Shown piece by piece: positions 9,294 to 18,193 of a DNA stretch of 64,000 nt. The translations under genes were made by a program, and so were the position numbers. Numbering within the stretch: position 1 is the stretch's first letter; each line of letters begins with the position of its first letter. The notes beneath the pieces are model-generated. The model did not search any database, was not told the DNA's origin, and saw only the letters and a program-made list of their open reading frames with translations. The stretch comes from CAWAYH01 sp963786195 (GTDB lineage: Bacteria; Acidobacteriota; Vicinamibacteria; Vicinamibacterales; 2-12-FULL-66-21), in contig CAWAYH010000002.1 of NCBI GenBank assembly GCA_963786195.1, positions 496,001 to 560,000 on the forward strand, in the 5' to 3' direction.

Positions 9294-11161
9294 CCCGACA
9301 CCAGGGGCACGCGTATGACCTCGAGGCCGTGCAGCAGGCTGGCGTTCCCGAGGATCCACAACGGCCAGAACCAGCGGACTCGTGTCAGCAGCACGTTGAA
9401 CGCGAGCGTCATCGGGATCACCACGCGGCTCACGGCGCCCGGGTGACCTTCCCAGACCGCCTGCCCGACGATGAGCATGAGCCCGATGTACATGAAGCCA
9501 AGACGCCACCAGGGGTTCCGCCAGTCCCGCATCCAGAGGAGCACGACGGCCTGCGTGCTGAGCGCGACGAGCGCCATCAGGCTGAACCGCGCGAACGAAC
9601 CCCAACCTTCGACCTGGAGATCCCGGATCGTCAAGTCCCACTTCTCCACGAACGCGACAATGGGCGGCTCGAAGTTACGCAGCCCCGCGACATCGGTCGA
9701 CAGACCCAGGTGCCACAGATAGCTCGCCCAGAGCACGAACGGCGAGGCCACGAGCGCGGCCTGCCCGGCCCAGATCGTCACCGACTTCAGCGAGGGCTTC
9801 TCCGGAAACAGAATCGCCGCGCCGATCAGGCTGGTTTCCCGCGCCATGCCTGCGAGCGCCACGATGGCGATCGCCAGACGATGCCTGTTCTTCTCGATCG
9901 CCAGGATACCGAAGACGAGCAGCAGCGCGCTGGGCCCGTCGATGAGCGACTGCCTGACGGATGCGAGCACGCCTTCGCTGAGCATGCAGGCGATCCAGGC
10001 AAACGTGTTCCGGACCGATCGCGGCGGCAGCCAATGGAGCAGAACCACGCCAAGGATGATCCAGCACGCCACGTTCAGCAGCGCGTACGTCTGGAGGATG
10101 AGCCACGGCTGCCCGAACCCGAGCACGTGCGCCATCCACGGCAGAAGGATCCGCCGGCCGCGGTACACGGCGCTGTCGAGCGCCGTCGCGATTTCCTTGG
10201 TGCGCAACAGCGGATCGAGGGCGAGCTGCGCGTAGAACTGCCCATCGTATCCCGAGCCGGGATCGACGTGGTGCGGCACGGCGCGCAGCGCGGGCACCGC
10301 CGTGAGCTCGAACTGACTGCCGAACAGAATGAGCGAGGTGAACCCGGTGGCCGGGCGATAGAACTGCGCGACGCTCCAGAGGACGATCGCCGCGATCGTC
10401 AGGTGCGGCAGCACCGGCGTCACGATCGCGATCGCCCGGAATGTGACGGGGCGGATCCGCTGCCACACGCGCGCGACCGGCTCGGCGTACAGGACGACGC
10501 AGCCGAGCAGGAACGTCTCGAGGGTCAGCAGGATCTTGTACTGGCTGAACGTGTTCGCGGCGAGCGTCAGGACGAACAGCAGGAAGATGAAACCGGCGAT
10601 GGTTCGAAAGACGATTCGGCCGATCCGGTTGTTGGGCCAGTCGGGCCGCGGACGAATGACGAGGACCGCGGCGGTGAACAACACGAGCAGCCACGCGGGC
10701 GCGCGATCGCTCGGCGGCCGGTCGCGGGGAACGACCATGAACCGCGGGACGCGGTGCGAGAACCCGTAGACGTTGGCAATCTCCGCGTAGGTCACCTGCC
10801 AGCCCGGCCGATCGCCGTTGAGGACGAGGCGCTGTCCGGCGCCGGTCGCAGCGTGCGTCGACGCATCCACCCTGATCTCTTGCCCCGCGGGTACGTGGAC
10901 GCGCGTAACGCCCGTCGCGTCGATCGCGATGGACACATCGGTGGGCTGCTCCGCGCCACGCAGGCCGATGATGAGCGCGGCAGGGCTGCCGGCGAGCCGC
11001 GCGAGATCCGGCAGTTGAATCGACACGACCCCGTTCTGCGCGGCTTGCGGCGACGTCAGGACGATGTAGCGGAAGCGCCTGAACTCTGGCTGAACCCGAA
11101 GAGCCAGCACCGCCAGGCAGACGCCGGCCAGAAAGAAAGTGAAGACTACTCGCCGCGACAC
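9287..11161 (-). CDS. Polytopic membrane protein, paralogue of downstream gene in its N-terminal half
   Basis: 624-residue membrane protein. Residues 1 to about 240 align with the neighbour gene: LPDLARLAGSPAALIIGLRG versus LPDLQRFVGEPAAVIVRLRG, and GWQVTYAEIANVYGFSHR versus GWQLTYLEIANVHGYTRG. The rest diverges: about nine hydrophobic segments with HHVDPGSGYDGQFYAQLALD and RRILLPWMAHVLGFGQ, which resemble GT-C-like loops with an acidic residue after the first helix. It ends with a TAG overlapping the start of the next gene. No enzymatic motif can be proved; an envelope glycosyltransferase or sugar-lipid transporter is likely. The frame is intact. Confidence 0.65.
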   Translation of the reverse strand: MSRRVVFTFFLAGVCLAVLALRVQPEFRRFRYIVLTSPQAAQNGVVSIQLPDLARLAGSPAALIIGLRGAEQPTDVSIAIDATGVTRVHVPAGQEIRVDASTHAATGAGQRLVLNGDRPGWQVTYAEIANVYGFSHRVPRFMVVPRDRPPSDRAPAWLLVLFTAAVLVIRPRPDWPNNRIGRIVFRTIAGFIFLLFVLTLAANTFSQYKILLTLETFLLGCVVLYAEPVARVWQRIRPVTFRAIAIVTPVLPHLTIAAIVLWSVAQFYRPATGFTSLILFGSQFELTAVPALRAVPHHVDPGSGYDGQFYAQLALDPLLRTKEIATALDSAVYRGRRILLPWMAHVLGFGQPWLILQTYALLNVACWIILGVVLLHWLPPRSVRNTFAWIACMLSEGVLASVRQSLIDGPSALLLVFGILAIEKNRHRLAIAIVALAGMARETSLIGAAILFPEKPSLKSVTIWAGQAALVASPFVLWASYLWHLGLSTDVAGLRNFEPPIVAFVEKWDLTIRDLQVEGWGSFARFSLMALVALSTQAVVLLWMRDWRNPWWRLGFMYIGLMLIVGQAVWEGHPGAVSRVVIPMTLAFNVLLTRVRWFWPLWILGNASLLHGLEVIRVPLVSGW

Positions 11162-11167
11162 GGAGGC

Positions 11168-12268
11168 TCAGGCACAGTACTCCAGAACGCGCTGGACGAC
11201 AACCTCGGCACCGTTCGTTGCCGGCCGTTCGGGCGGCGCCGGCTGCCGCATCACCTCGTCGAGCGTCGTCCGCCACCGGCCGGACCGCAGTTCGCCCTGT
11301 TCGATGAAGTGGCATCGCAGGTACCGCGGCATCGCATCGACGAGGACGGCGTATTCGCGGAACCGTCCCCGCGAGGTGTACACCACAGCGGTATCGTTCG
11401 CGAGGCACTCCGCGATGATGCCGTAGCCCGGCTTGGTCATGACGATGTCGACGGCGGCGACCAGATCCTCGTAGCGGAGGCCCGCGCCGTACAACGCAGA
11501 TTCGTTCACGACGCTGATGCCTTGCGTCACGACTCGCGGGGCTTTTTCTGCGTCGGCGTGCGTGAGGACGACGCCGTAGTCGTCCAGGCAGTCGAGCGAC
11601 TGCAGCGCGAGGTCGCTGACGCCGTAGCCGCCGAAGGATGCCAGCGCAAGTCGGCGATCGGGTGGCAACCCCAGCGCGTGCCGCACGGCCTCGGGCGCGT
11701 GCCGCGCGTGCCGGGCGACGAAGGGCACATCGATGACCCGGTCGAACGTCTCGAAGCCGCCATGCATCGGCAGACGCCACGCCGAGTCCGCTGCACGATA
11801 GGCACGCTGGATCGCGAGGACGAGATCGCGCGTGTCGCGCTCGACGTACTCCTCGTAAATCCAGTCCCAGGTGAAGTTCGCCGCGACGACCGAAGGCACG
11901 CCCGCTCGCGCCGCTGCGGCGCAGCCGAGCGCCGGCGCGTCCGCAATGACGAGGCGCGCGCGCCGATCCCGGAGGAGTCCGGCTTCGAGCTCGGCGCGCG
12001 CTTCGAGCGTCGCGTGAAACCGCGCGGCACGCTCGATGCTGCCTGCCTCGTCGAGCCGCAGGCTGTCCAGCTGGACGACTCCCGTATCGCATTCGCCGTC
12101 GACGAGCGTGAACGGCACACGCGCCGTGCGATCGAACAGCCATCGCGACGCTGAGGTGCGGACGACGATGTCCACGTCGGGTCGTCTCGCGCCCAGGGCG
12201 TTGATGATTTCAATCTGCCGTGAGGCGTGGCCGAACCCGTGGCCGGAGATGTAGAAGAAAACGGACAA
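11168..12268 (-). CDS. GT-B fold glycosyltransferase, arabinokinase-N-terminal/MGDG-synthase-like
   Basis: 366-residue soluble protein beginning FFYISGHGFGHASRQIEII, the Gly-rich first loop typical of GT1/GT28-like enzymes and of the N-terminal half of plant L-arabinokinase. The C-terminal half carries RLALASFGGYGV and DIVMTKPGYGIIAECLAN, the nucleotide-sugar-binding GT-B signature. The full length corresponds to the glycosyltransferase part alone, without a GHMP kinase domain. It lies six bases upstream of the paralogous membrane glycosyltransferases in the same direction, so it likely belongs to their operon and may make a lipid-linked or activated sugar. The family is recognised; the substrate is not. 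Confidence 0.65.
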   Translation of the reverse strand: MSVFFYISGHGFGHASRQIEIINALGARRPDVDIVVRTSASRWLFDRTARVPFTLVDGECDTGVVQLDSLRLDEAGSIERAARFHATLEARAELEAGLLRDRRARLVIADAPALGCAAAARAGVPSVVAANFTWDWIYEEYVERDTRDLVLAIQRAYRAADSAWRLPMHGGFETFDRVIDVPFVARHARHAPEAVRHALGLPPDRRLALASFGGYGVSDLALQSLDCLDDYGVVLTHADAEKAPRVVTQGISVVNESALYGAGLRYEDLVAAVDIVMTKPGYGIIAECLANDTAVVYTSRGRFREYAVLVDAMPRYLRCHFIEQGELRSGRWRTTLDEVMRQPAPPERPATNGAEVVVQRVLEYCA

Positions 12269-12276
12269 CGATCTGG

Positions 12277-14748
12277 CTAGGTTGACTGGTGCGCTTCGAC
12301 CGTGACGGGCAGCGCGATCGCGAGCGCTTCATCGAGCGTCCGCACCGGCTTGAACGTCATGTCCTTCCGCACCTCTTCCGGGAGCTCCGCGAGATCCGGA
12401 TTGTTCAGCTCCGGAAGAATGAACGTCTTGATTCCGTGCCGCCGCGCCGCCAGCGCCTTCTCCCGGATCCCGCCGACGGGGAGGACGAGGCCGGACAGCG
12501 TGATCTCACCGGTCATCGCGACATCCGACCGAACGGGCGTGCCCCGCACCGCCGACACCATCGCCACGGCCATCGTGACGCCCGCCGACGGCCCGTCTTT
12601 CGGAATCGCGCCGGCGGGAACGTGGATGTGCAGGTCGTGCTTGCTCAGGAATTCGGGCGAGATGCCGAGCCTGCGCGCCTCCTGCCTGATGTGTGACAGT
12701 GCCGCGCGCGCGGACTCCTGCATGACGGCGCCGAGCTGACCCGTGAGCGTCACCTGACCGCTGCCGCCGGGGAGGAGCGCCGCTTCGATGAACAGCACGT
12801 CCCCGCCGGTCTCGGTCCACGCGACCCCCGTCGCCACGCCCGGCCTGGACGTCCGGAACATCGTCTCCGATCGGAACCGCGGCGGCCCGAGATACGTTTC
12901 GAGCTGCGACGCCTCCACGCGCGCGACGTACGACGATTCCGTAGCGACGCGCGCGGCGACCTTGCGCGCGATCGTGGCGATTTGACGTTCCAGCGAGCGC
13001 ACGCCGGCCTCGCGCGTGTATTCGGCGATGATGCGCCGGAGCGTCTCGTCGGGGATCTCGATCTGCTCGGGTGTCAGCCCGTGCTCGTCGCGCTGGCGCG
13101 GCACGAGATAGATCCGCGCGATGTGGACCTTCTCGTCCTCCGTGTAGCCGCTCAGCGAGATCATTTCCATGCGATCGAGCAGCGCCGGATGCACGGTCCC
13201 AATCTGGTTGGCCGTCGCGATGAACAGGACTCGGGAGAGGTCCAGAGGCACCTCGAGATAGTGATCGCGGAACGTGTGATTCTGCGCCGGGTCGAGGACC
13301 TCGAGCAGCGCGGCGGCCGGATCGCCCTGGATGCCGACCGAGATCTTGTCGATCTCGTCCAGCATGAGGACCGGGTTCGAGGAGCCGGCCGATTTCAGGG
13401 CCTGCACGATCCGGCCCGGCAGCGATCCGATGTAGGTACGCCGATGGCCGCGGATTTCCGCCTCGTCCCGTACGCCTCCGAGCGAGATCCGGACGAACTT
13501 CCGGTTCATGGCCCGCGCAATCGATTGCCCGAGCGACGTCTTGCCGACGCCAGGCGGGCCGACGAAGCACAGGATGGGCCCCTTCATGGACAATCCGGCC
13601 GGCCTGGCCTGGCTGACCGGCACCGTGGCGCCCGTGCCTGTTCCGAGCGCCGACAGTTGTTCGCCTGCGGCGACCGAGAGCCCCGGCGGTTCGGCCGGCA
13701 CACCGAGATCCCCACCCTGACGCTGTCTGAGCTTCTGGACCGCCAGATACTCGACGATGCGTTCCTTGACCTTGTCGAGGTCGTAGTGATCCTCGTCGAG
13801 CACGCGCCGCGCTTCGACCGGATCCAGACGATCCTCGGTGAACTTGTCCCACGGCACATCGAGGACCCAGTCGATATACGTGCGCAGCATCTGGTATTCG
13901 GGAGACGCCGGCGTCATCCGCTCCAGACGGTCCACTTCGCGCATGACGACGGTTTCGATCCGTTCCGGCAGGTGCGCCTCTGCGACCTTCTTACGGAGCT
14001 CTTGCGTCTCGCTGTCGCCTTCGCCGAGCTCGGACTGAATCGCCTTCAGCTGCTGGCGCAGCATGTACTGGCGCTGCGCCTCGGACATTTCCTTCTCGGC
14101 GCGCGACTCGATGCGCCCCTTGAGCTCGAGTACCTCGATCTCACGCGCCAGCGCCATCGCGACGCCATCGAGCTTCACCTCGAGGCTGTTCTCCTCGAGC
14201 AGCTGCTGCTTGTCTTCCGCCTTCATGTCGAGCAGGCTGGCCAGCAGGTAAGCGATCCGCAGCGGATCGTCGAGGCTCGTGACGAGCGTCTTGATGTCCG
14301 GTGAAAGCCCGGTCGCCAGCGACAGGGTGCGATCCACCAGCTCCTGGAGGCGGCGCATACGGGCGTCGATCTCGATCGATCGCTCGCTGGGTTCGGGGAT
14401 CGGCTTCACCAGCGCCTGAATCACGCCGCGTTCGACCTGCAGGAATTCCGCTCGCACGCGCGCCAGGCCCTCGACCAGGACGCGCATGCCCGTCGGCGCC
14501 TTTGCCATCTGCCGGATGATCCCGACGGTGCCGACACGATGCAGATCGTCGGGACCAACCTCTTCCGTGTCGCTGGTCTGCAGGAGGCAGAGGACCATGC
14601 GATCCCCGGCGAGCGCGCGATTCACGGCTTCGATCGACAGCGGACGGCTGACGCCGAGCGGCGCGACGGTCATGGGAAGCACGACGGCTCCGCGCAACGG
14701 AACGACAGGGAGTTCGGACGGCAGGGCGGGCTGGGCGTTCTCCGGCAT
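12277..14748 (-). CDS. lon: ATP-dependent protease Lon
   Basis: Cytoplasmic AAA+ serine protease that degrades damaged and regulatory proteins. The 823 residues hold the substrate-binding LON domain (LPVVPLRGAVVLPM), a coiled middle region with MLRQQLKAIQSELGEGD, Walker A GPPGVGKTSL (about residues 396-403), Walker B VLMLDEIDKI (about 459), and the Ser-Lys dyad in PKDGPSAG (Ser about 721) and GGIREKALAA (Lys about 762). A low-complexity Gly/Pro/Ala-rich insertion of about 40 residues (roughly 345-386) lies just before Walker A, where most Lon proteins have a short linker. The frame is intact. It is transcribed towards the glycosyltransferases, eight bases away, although a functional link is not evident. 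Confidence 0.97.
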   Translation of the reverse strand: MPENAQPALPSELPVVPLRGAVVLPMTVAPLGVSRPLSIEAVNRALAGDRMVLCLLQTSDTEEVGPDDLHRVGTVGIIRQMAKAPTGMRVLVEGLARVRAEFLQVERGVIQALVKPIPEPSERSIEIDARMRRLQELVDRTLSLATGLSPDIKTLVTSLDDPLRIAYLLASLLDMKAEDKQQLLEENSLEVKLDGVAMALAREIEVLELKGRIESRAEKEMSEAQRQYMLRQQLKAIQSELGEGDSETQELRKKVAEAHLPERIETVVMREVDRLERMTPASPEYQMLRTYIDWVLDVPWDKFTEDRLDPVEARRVLDEDHYDLDKVKERIVEYLAVQKLRQRQGGDLGVPAEPPGLSVAAGEQLSALGTGTGATVPVSQARPAGLSMKGPILCFVGPPGVGKTSLGQSIARAMNRKFVRISLGGVRDEAEIRGHRRTYIGSLPGRIVQALKSAGSSNPVLMLDEIDKISVGIQGDPAAALLEVLDPAQNHTFRDHYLEVPLDLSRVLFIATANQIGTVHPALLDRMEMISLSGYTEDEKVHIARIYLVPRQRDEHGLTPEQIEIPDETLRRIIAEYTREAGVRSLERQIATIARKVAARVATESSYVARVEASQLETYLGPPRFRSETMFRTSRPGVATGVAWTETGGDVLFIEAALLPGGSGQVTLTGQLGAVMQESARAALSHIRQEARRLGISPEFLSKHDLHIHVPAGAIPKDGPSAGVTMAVAMVSAVRGTPVRSDVAMTGEITLSGLVLPVGGIREKALAARRHGIKTFILPELNNPDLAELPEEVRKDMTFKPVRTLDEALAIALPVTVEAHQST

Positions 14749-14754
14749 TCGACT

Positions 14755-14868
14755 CAGTCTAGTCTATTCGAGGGGCCTTGCCCCTCGGACTCCCCCACAC
14801 ACTCTCTCGCGCGCCGCTTCGCCGGCGCGCTCCGTTCGTGTGGCTCGCTCGCGATGCTCGCTCGCACC
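14755..14868 (+). repeat. Intergenic hairpin repeat, copy B
   Basis: Second copy of the repeat seen at 5335-5450, in the same orientation. It lies directly upstream of the lon start codon and downstream of the neighbouring minus-strand methyltransferase gene. Stems CGAGGGG/CCCCTCG and GCGCGCCG/CGGCGCGC are conserved. A further GACTCC/GGAGTC inverted pair follows at 14880-14904. As it sits between the methyltransferase stop and the lon start, it may serve as a terminator for the former or as part of the lon leader. Confidence 0.8.
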
Positions 14869-14909
14869 GTGGCACGAGCGGACTCCCCATGCTCGCTCGG
14901 AGTCGAAGG

Positions 14910-15608
14910 TCAATAAACCCCCGGAATCATCCGCCAGCGGACAGTCTTCTGATACGCCTCGTAGTCGGGCCCGAAGGTCTGGATCAGACTGCGCTCCTCC
15001 CAGGGGATCGCCATCGCGAGATATCCGGTGCTCACGACAGCAAAAACGGCACGAGTGCTCGTCATCACCGGCGCGCCGAAGACGAACAACGCCCAGCCCA
15101 GGTAGAGGGGATGCCGCACCAGCCCGTACAGCCCGTTCGTTTCGAGCGGGACGTGGTCGGTCGAGGCATCGCTGTCCGACCGCATGACTCCCCGCACACC
15201 CGCCAGATCCAGCACATCGAGCGCGCTCGCGGCCCGCAGCGTGATGGCTATTCCCACCGCCTGCACGAGGTATCCTGCCACGCGCCACACGCCCTGCAGT
15301 TCGAAGAGCACTCCCGGGGACGGCTGCCACCAGGCGCAGACAGCGATGAACAAGAGACTGGACACCCAGGTGTACACAGATCGCTCGAGGTGGGGCGACA
15401 CGGCGCGACGAATCCACTGCTTCGGCCCCGGGCGTGCGAAGAGGCTGTGGTGGAACGCAAACGCCGTGAACAGCAGGACGTCCACGGTCACCGGGACCGC
15501 AATGCTGCCGTCCGGCACCGGCCGCCCGAACCGGACGAGGTAAGCGTAGAGGAACCACAGCAATGATCCCGCAAAAACAGCCGCGCCGGACCATACCAGG
15601 ATGAGCAT
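14910..15608 (-). CDS. ICMT/NnrU-like membrane methyltransferase, methanethiol S-methyltransferase-like
   Basis: Integral membrane methyltransferase of the isoprenylcysteine-carboxyl-methyltransferase fold with about five to six hydrophobic segments. The C-terminal block is diagnostic: NGLYGLVRHPLYLGW, then PWEERSLIQTFGPDYEAYQ and VRWRMIPG. The layout, and the early AFAFHHSLFARP segment, resembles MddA, which methylates methanethiol to dimethyl sulfide; this is a family-level suggestion only. The ATG at 15608 places the first membrane helix at the N-terminus; an upstream ATG at 15704 is possible but adds an unrelated hydrophilic leader that runs into the divergent promoter region. It is divergent from the ketosynthase gene. 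Confidence 0.7.
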   Translation of the reverse strand: MLILVWSGAAVFAGSLLWFLYAYLVRFGRPVPDGSIAVPVTVDVLLFTAFAFHHSLFARPGPKQWIRRAVSPHLERSVYTWVSSLLFIAVCAWWQPSPGVLFELQGVWRVAGYLVQAVGIAITLRAASALDVLDLAGVRGVMRSDSDASTDHVPLETNGLYGLVRHPLYLGWALFVFGAPVMTSTRAVFAVVSTGYLAMAIPWEERSLIQTFGPDYEAYQKTVRWRMIPGVY

Positions 15609-15752
15609 GGCAGTCTGCCGATAGCCTAGTCCGAATTGGAGTACGGATTGCAGACCGGCTGGCACCAGGGAGGAGGAATTGCGAACTGCCGGTGGAGAGG
15701 ACAAGCCGCAGTCGGCAAGTGGCGCGCCGCAGTCTGCAATTATGATAGGCCC

Positions 15753-17030
15753 ATGGCTCTCCGTGTCGCGATCACCGGCATCGGGGTTGTGTCACCATAT
15801 GGCGTAGGCCGCGAGCGATTCTGGCGGCACGTGAGTCGCGGGTGCAGCGCAACCAGGGCAATCACCGCCTTCGACGCGTCGGCGTTCGCGTGCACGGTCG
15901 CAGCGCCCGTCCCCAATGTGTCGATCGACGATGCCGTGCAGATCGAGGCACGGGCGGCCGGGGCACCAGACGAACGGAGCGGCCGGCCCGATCCCCGCCG
16001 CTATTCGCGCGCCTCTCTGATCGCCGTCATCGCCGCCACCGAAGCGTGGGCGGACGCCGGGCTCCGGCTGAGCGAGCCGGACGCCGGCGTGCTCGTCGGC
16101 AGCGGGGCCGGTGGCATCGACGTGGCCGAGCGGCAATACTTCGAATTCTTCAACGACGGCTGGAAGCGCGTTACGCCCTACGCGATCCCGGTCTCGATCG
16201 TCGGCATGATCTCGAGCGAGATCTCCATCGCGCTCGAGCTGCACGGCATCAGCCACGTCGTCTCGACCGGCTGCACCAGCTCGACCGACGCCATTTCCTA
16301 CGCCGCGTCTCTGATCCGAGCGGGTGAAGCCGAGATCATCCTGTCGGGCGGCGCCGACGCCTGCGTGACGCCGGGGATGATTTTCGGCTTCTCCAAGATG
16401 CGCGCCGTCGCGACGCGATACAACGACATGCCCGCCGCCGCGTCGAGGCCGTTTGACGCAGGCCGCGACGGCTTCGTCCTTGGCGAGGGATCCTGGATGG
16501 TCGTCCTGGAGCGCGAGGATCGCGCCCGCGCGCGAGGCGCGACGATCTACGCCACGATCGAAGGGCACGGGTCGACCTGCGACGCATACCATCGCGTCCA
16601 GATGGATCCGGACGGCACGCAGATCGTGCGTGCGATGCGGCTCGCGATCGAACGATCCGGACGCCCGCTCGAGGAGATCGGCTACGTGAACTACCACGGC
16701 ACGTCGACGGTGTTGAACGACGCCGTCGAATCCAGGTGCGTCCGCCAGCTGTTCGGGCCGCTGGCCGACAAGGTGCCGGGATCCTCGACGAAGTCCATGA
16801 TCGGTCACCCGCAGGGCGCCAGCGGCGCGGCGGGCATCGTGACCGCTGCGCTGGCGCTTCGCCATCAGTATCTTCCCCCGACGATCAACCAGACCGATTC
16901 CGATCCGGAATGCGATCTCGACTTCATCCCCAATGTCGGGCGGCACGCGGCGGTCCCTGCCGCACTCTGCAATTGTCTGGGCTTCGGATCGAAGAACAGC
17001 GCCGTGGTGTTGGGCCGGAGTGAATGCTGA
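15753..17030 (+). CDS. Beta-ketoacyl-ACP synthase (FabF/KAS II-like)
   Basis: Condensing enzyme of 425 residues that extends acyl-ACP by two carbons. It begins RVAITGIGVVSPYGVG, as FabF proteins do. The catalytic triad is complete: Cys174 in VSTGCTSSTDAI, His315 in YVNYHGTST and His352 in SMIGHPQGASG. A TATGAT hexamer lies at 15741-15746, six bases before the ATG. It is the first gene of a three-gene set with a flavoprotein (7-base overlap) and an ICMT-fold methyltransferase. No acyl carrier protein, ketoreductase or chain-length factor is nearby, so it is probably a specialised synthase and not the housekeeping FabF. The role in a secondary lipid or polyketide is inference. Confidence 0.85.
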   Translation: MALRVAITGIGVVSPYGVGRERFWRHVSRGCSATRAITAFDASAFACTVAAPVPNVSIDDAVQIEARAAGAPDERSGRPDPRRYSRASLIAVIAATEAWADAGLRLSEPDAGVLVGSGAGGIDVAERQYFEFFNDGWKRVTPYAIPVSIVGMISSEISIALELHGISHVVSTGCTSSTDAISYAASLIRAGEAEIILSGGADACVTPGMIFGFSKMRAVATRYNDMPAAASRPFDAGRDGFVLGEGSWMVVLEREDRARARGATIYATIEGHGSTCDAYHRVQMDPDGTQIVRAMRLAIERSGRPLEEIGYVNYHGTSTVLNDAVESRCVRQLFGPLADKVPGSSTKSMIGHPQGASGAAGIVTAALALRHQYLPPTINQTDSDPECDLDFIPNVGRHAAVPAALCNCLGFGSKNSAVVLGRSEC

Positions 17031-18175
17031 GCGGTGAGTCCGACGCTGACGTCCTGATCTGTGGCGGCGGTCCAGCCGGCGCGATAGCCGCGGTCGTCCT
17101 CGCGCGCGCCGGTGCTCGCGTCGTGGTGCTGGATCGCGCGCGGTTCCCACGCGACAAGCTCTGCGGCGACACGCTGAATCCCGGTGCGCTCGCCGTCCTT
17201 CGCCGCCTCGCCCTCGAACACCTCACACACGACGGGTTGCCGCTCGACGGCATGATCGTCACCGGCGGAACCGGCGTACGCGTTCACGGACGCCTTGGAC
17301 CCGGCATTCACGGACGAGCGCTCCGACGTCACGTCCTCGATGCGCGGCTCCTGCAGGCGGCGGCAACGGCCGGCGCTCGCGTGGAGGAAGGCGTCCGCGT
17401 CGATGGTGCGCTCGTGGATGCAGGGCGCGTCATCGGCCTCGCGGTCGGCGGATCGGATGGAGCGCCGCGTCGCCTTCGCGCGCCGCTGGTGATCGCAGCC
17501 GACGGGGCGAACTCGCGAATCGCGCGATCGCTGAATCTGATCCGGCATCCGAAGTGGCCACGGCGATGGGCAGTGGGCGCATATTTCGAGGGGGTCACGA
17601 GCGCCGGCGCCTCCGGCGTCTTCGGCGAGATGCACGTGCGCAGCGGCCGGTACATCGGCGTGGCGCCGCTCCCCGGCGGACTGACGAACGCGTGCGTGGT
17701 GACCGCGGATCGTCAGGCCCTGAGGGATCCGGTTGCGCTCCTCCAGGAAACACTGAGAAGCGATCCTCAACTCGCCGACCGATTCGCCACCGCCCGGCTC
17801 GCCGGGCGTCCAGTCTCTCTCGGTCCACTCGCAGTCGACAGCTCGGCGAGCGGCATGCCGGGCCTGCTGCTCGCAGGCGACGCGGCCGGCTTCATCGATC
17901 CAATGACCGGCGACGGTTTGCGATTCGCGATGCGCGGCGGAGAACTGGCGGCGCTTGCCGCCCTGCGCGCCCTCGAGCACGGCCTCCCGGACGCCCACGC
18001 GTGGCTGGCCCGCGCCCGACGTCTGGAGTTCTCGTCGAAGTGGCGGTTCAACAGAGCGATGCGGGCGCTGGTGGGTTCACCGGCGGCGGTTCGAACCGCG
18101 GCGCTCACCGCGGCGTTGTCTCCCCGCTGGTTGCAGGTCGCCATCCGCTACGCGGGTGACGTCCGCGCCATGTAG
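17024..18175 (+). CDS. FAD-dependent oxidoreductase, geranylgeranyl-reductase/hydroxylase-like
   Basis: 383-residue flavoprotein. The dinucleotide-binding motif CGGGPAGAIAAVVLARAGA is at residues 13-31, the second conserved block is PRDKLCGDTLNPGAL, and the FAD ribityl motif GLLLAGDAAGFIDPMTGDGL lies near residue 280. This layout fits the family of geranylgeranyl reductases, aromatic hydroxylases and halogenases. The start ATG lies inside the ketosynthase stop region (overlap of seven bases), indicating coupling. Together with the ketosynthase and the methyltransferase it could reduce or hydroxylate a lipid-like product. The exact reaction cannot be told from sequence. Confidence 0.8.
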   Translation: MLSGESDADVLICGGGPAGAIAAVVLARAGARVVVLDRARFPRDKLCGDTLNPGALAVLRRLALEHLTHDGLPLDGMIVTGGTGVRVHGRLGPGIHGRALRRHVLDARLLQAAATAGARVEEGVRVDGALVDAGRVIGLAVGGSDGAPRRLRAPLVIAADGANSRIARSLNLIRHPKWPRRWAVGAYFEGVTSAGASGVFGEMHVRSGRYIGVAPLPGGLTNACVVTADRQALRDPVALLQETLRSDPQLADRFATARLAGRPVSLGPLAVDSSASGMPGLLLAGDAAGFIDPMTGDGLRFAMRGGELAALAALRALEHGLPDAHAWLARARRLEFSSKWRFNRAMRALVGSPAAVRTAALTAALSPRWLQVAIRYAGDVRAM

Positions 18176-18193
18176 AGCGATGTAGCGCGCAGC

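Noticed and set aside
9675..12143. An 822-residue minus-strand open frame
   Set aside because: Arg/Ala-rich out-of-frame shadow of the genes at 9287-11161 and 11168-12268, which have clear motifs.
9227..12154. A 975-residue plus-strand open frame
   Set aside because: It is a low-complexity Arg/Glu/Asp/His-rich antisense shadow of the two membrane glycosyltransferase genes and the GT-B gene on the minus strand.
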